DNA from: Cryptomeria japonica
Lineage: Eukaryota > Streptophyta > Pinopsida > Cupressales > Cupressaceae
Direction of reading: 5' to 3'
DNA length: 64,000 bases
Assembly: GCF_030272615.1 (NCBI RefSeq)
Contig: NC_081407.1
Span: forward strand, 379,214,179-379,278,178
The notes beneath the pieces were generated by a model. That model saw only the letters and a list, made by a program, of their open reading frames with translations, did no database searches and was not told the origin of the DNA. Every line of letters starts with the position of its first letter. The stretch's first letter is position 1. This document shows, one piece after another, positions 61,819 to 64,000 of the stretch. The position numbers and the translations under genes were made by a program.

Positions 61819-63618
61819 AGTAGTCACATAAATCTGTCCACTTAATTAAATGAATATTTAATATTTATTTGATTATTTAACCATCAATTAATACTTAATT
61901 AAATTAATATATTTAATTAATTCATCTTAACCCTCTTCTCCTATTAATTAAATAAATTATTCAATTTATTTGATTTAATTCACTTAACCAAATTCAGACC
62001 ATTAATTAAATAAATAAATCATATTTGTTTAATTAAATCTTCTCTCACATTTAAATAAATTAATATTTATTTAAATCCCCCAAAATCCCACCTCTCACAT
62101 TTAAATAAATTAACATTTATTTAAATCACCTTTATCCTCTACCCACTTGTATTTTCCTACAAAAGCAAGTTGCACAATTATTTTAAATAAATAATTTATT
62201 TAAATCACCTTTATCCTCCACCCACTTGTATTTTCCTACAAAAGCAAGTTGCACAACTATTTTAAATAAATTATTTATTTAAAATCCTATTTATCCTCAC
62301 CCACTTGAAACCTTTAATGGTTTCCCTTAAAGTATTCAAACTTGATGGCTTTAAAGTCTTCAAACTTGATGGCTTCCTTCTATAGTCTTCTTAAGACTTT
62401 AATGGTTTTCCTTAAAGTCTTCAAGCCTTTAATGGTTTCCCTCAAAGTCTTCAAGCATTTTAATGCATTTTTCTCATTTAAATAAATTAATATTTATTCG
62501 AATATTTATCCAAATGCAAATTACACCATTTAATTGAAATAAATGATTTTATTTTAATTGAAAATACCAAAATTTCTCCCACTTGCATTTTCCTACAAAA
62601 TCCACTTGCATGCCTAAACCCCTTCTAGAATTTTCTAATCACTTCTAAATAACCTAACCCCTTCTCTAAACTTTGTCACATTCCTAAGCAAAAGGGAAGT
62701 CACTTCTCAAACCCTCAAAGTTTTTGATAACCATTAAAGGCTTTCAACCTTCAACCACTAAATGGCTCAAAGTCTTTGATAACCATTGAAGGCTTTCAAC
62801 CTTCAACCACTTAATCCCCAAAGTCTCCAATAACCATTAATGGTTACCTCAAACCCTCCCACATGGTTAAAACATTTGTTTTGACTCAACCTCTACCCAA
62901 CCCAAAGGTCTCATCAGGCCATTAATGTTTTGACCATGATTATCTCTTAAACATTTGCACAAAGGTTTATCCTTGGATTAACTCTTAATCCAGTGGGTAA
63001 TCTTAATTTGGACTTGACCCTTAGCCTCTAGATAACCATGAGGTCTTCTCAGGCCTTTAATGCCTCCAACCTCTTCTCTCAACCCAATCCTATGTTGACA
63101 CTTGTCACCATTTTTATTGGTGCCAATTGTGCACATGGATCCCCAACTTTCAAACTTGGCCCTTGATTAAACCATTCAATCTTAACCCTTCATTTCCCCA
63201 TTTCTTCTATAAATAGAACCCTTCTCCTCAAGTAAAAAAAAGAGAAGCATTAGAGTATTGTTGTTATACTCGCATTAGCATAGAGCTTTCTCATAGCATC
63301 ACTATCTACACTTGCATAGTATTTGCTTATCATATTCAACTATCTTGAATCTCCATATGGCATCCATGGCTAGTGCTAAAAGCTGAGAGCTACACTCATT
63401 TGGGACTTGGAGAGGAGAGGAACAAGGGAGGAGCAACTATGAGCATCTTGATTAGCTATTTTATTCTATGTTTATATGCTTTCTATTTCATGCTTAATAT
63501 CTCTCTTGATATGCCTGTTTAGGATAATCTTTTGTTGCTAACACTAACGTTTTTTTTTTTTGTGCTCTTGTGTGTGTTGCCATCAAACAGATTTTCTAAT
63601 CCTTTTTGCAGAGCATCA
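61819..63618 (+). repeat. Tat 3' LTR (1,800 bp)
   Basis: Begins AGTAGTCACATAAATC (family start TGTAGTCACA) and ends GAGCATCA, followed by the target duplication AATAG. TATA box at 63208-63215. It differs from the 5' LTR by scattered substitutions and one ~9-bp deletion, so roughly 98-99% identical by eye. Confidence 0.93.
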
Positions 63619-63623
63619 AATAG

Positions 63624-63858
63624 CATAACCAACATAGATTAAAAAATTGACATTTATGTTGTATATTATACAAAATAACATTTTTTATGAAAAAGAAAAA
63701 AAATATAAATCTCTAAGCATAGATATGTGACACCATTATCTAGTGCACATAAATTTTTTCATATTTTTTAAGTTGAAGTGCAATCAATTTGGATGTAGCG
63801 GAGGGAGAAGTAGAGAGTGAGTCTGAAATCCAGTCATGAAACCTGTGCCAGTTTTTAA
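63624..63858. other. AT-rich flank
   Basis: No feature seen. Confidence 0.5.
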
Positions 63859-63978
63859 TCAAGGAAGGGAGAAAGTCGAGTATGGGGTAACACTATCAAC
63901 TCTTTTGCGGATCAAGTACGCTACCAAGATGAAGGTGAGAGCTATCAGTGCAACACAAGAGAGGAACGTTGTGGCCAT
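63859..63978 (-). pseudogene. Membrane-anchor-like N-terminal fragment
   Basis: A 39-codon minus-strand frame starts MATTFLSCVALIALTFIL, followed by VAYLIRKR, then soon a TGA at 63859. A short N-terminus, a ~20-residue hydrophobic helix and a basic stop-transfer patch are typical of ER signal anchors such as those of plant cytochromes P450. No P450 core follows. It may be a first exon, a fragment or chance, and the window ends 22 bases upstream of the ATG. Confidence 0.25.
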
Positions 63979-64000
63979 CGCTTGCTTGCACGCCAAATAA

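Larger units (their letters stand above)
49823..63618 (+). mobile_element. Full-length Tat-type Ty3/Gypsy retrotransposon, inactive
   Basis: LTRs at 49823-51630 and 61819-63618 are near-identical and the 13.8-kb element is flanked by AATAG (49818-49822 and 63619-63623). Order is gag, protease, reverse transcriptase, RNase H, a second RNase H, integrase, as in Gypsy elements of the Tat lineage. gag-pol is a single frame with ten stops, an internal deletion at the protease/RT join, and a substituted integrase catalytic residue, so it cannot move by itself. The primer site, hairpin, polypurine tract and LTR promoter remain, so it could be moved in trans. Confidence 0.93.

Noticed and set aside
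1-64000. tRNA, rRNA, snRNA and riboswitch genes
   Set aside because: I looked for cloverleaf and conserved box patterns by eye and saw none. A covariance-model scan would be needed to exclude them.

Overview
This is a nuclear plant DNA window. It is AT-rich, gene-poor and dominated by transposable elements. Plant features seen directly are a Ty1/Copia element primed by initiator-methionine tRNA, a Ty3/Gypsy element of the Tat type with a second RNase H domain, a G-type lectin receptor kinase remnant and a plant-type casein kinase I exon. A large-genome seed plant, perhaps a conifer, fits best, but that is inference from repeat style. I see no complete ordinary host gene and no tRNA, rRNA or CRISPR array.

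Layout. 1-6.6 kb: decayed repeats, including a short minus-strand LTR, a gag-like zinc-knuckle relic and copies of an unclassified dispersed repeat. 6.6-11.5 kb: a decayed minus-strand ORF region, then the 3' end of a Tat-like Gypsy element (hairpin, polypurine tract, 1,422-bp LTR). 11.53-17.55 kb: a complete but dead Copia element with a 5-bp target duplication (AATAA), LTRs about 8% apart over a sampled stretch, and a 7-unit 45-bp hairpin minisatellite in its 3' untranslated region. 17.6-25.1 kb: AT-rich DNA with a 0.9-kb polypyrimidine tract and a third copy of the dispersed repeat.

25.1-38.7 kb is the most interesting part and reads on the minus strand. A Helentron-type rolling-circle transposon encodes one very long OTU protease / HUH Rep / PIF1-like helicase / endonuclease protein (36169 to 30275), in one frame and broken by only two stop codons. 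Immediately downstream lies a cleanly spliced four-exon RPA-like single-strand-binding protein gene (30125 to 28689). Further downstream is the 3' part of an unrecognised spliced gene (27.7 to 25.1 kb), and upstream is an exon from a MUT9-like casein kinase I. Rep would nick and join DNA, the helicase would unwind it, the RPA-like protein would coat the single strand, and the endonuclease and OTU domains are accessory Helentron functions. The element ends were not found.

38.7-49.8 kb: gene fragments and simple repeats. These include a 387-bp tandem duplication carrying a duplicated terminal exon, a 157-bp tandem duplication, a 28-bp minisatellite and a truncated lectin receptor kinase. 49.82-63.62 kb: a full-length Tat-type Gypsy element with near-identical 1.8-kb LTRs and a 5-bp target duplication (AATAG). 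Its gag-pol is one frame with ten stops, a deletion joining protease to reverse transcriptase, and a lost integrase catalytic glutamate. The last 0.4 kb holds a short membrane-anchor-like ORF on the minus strand.
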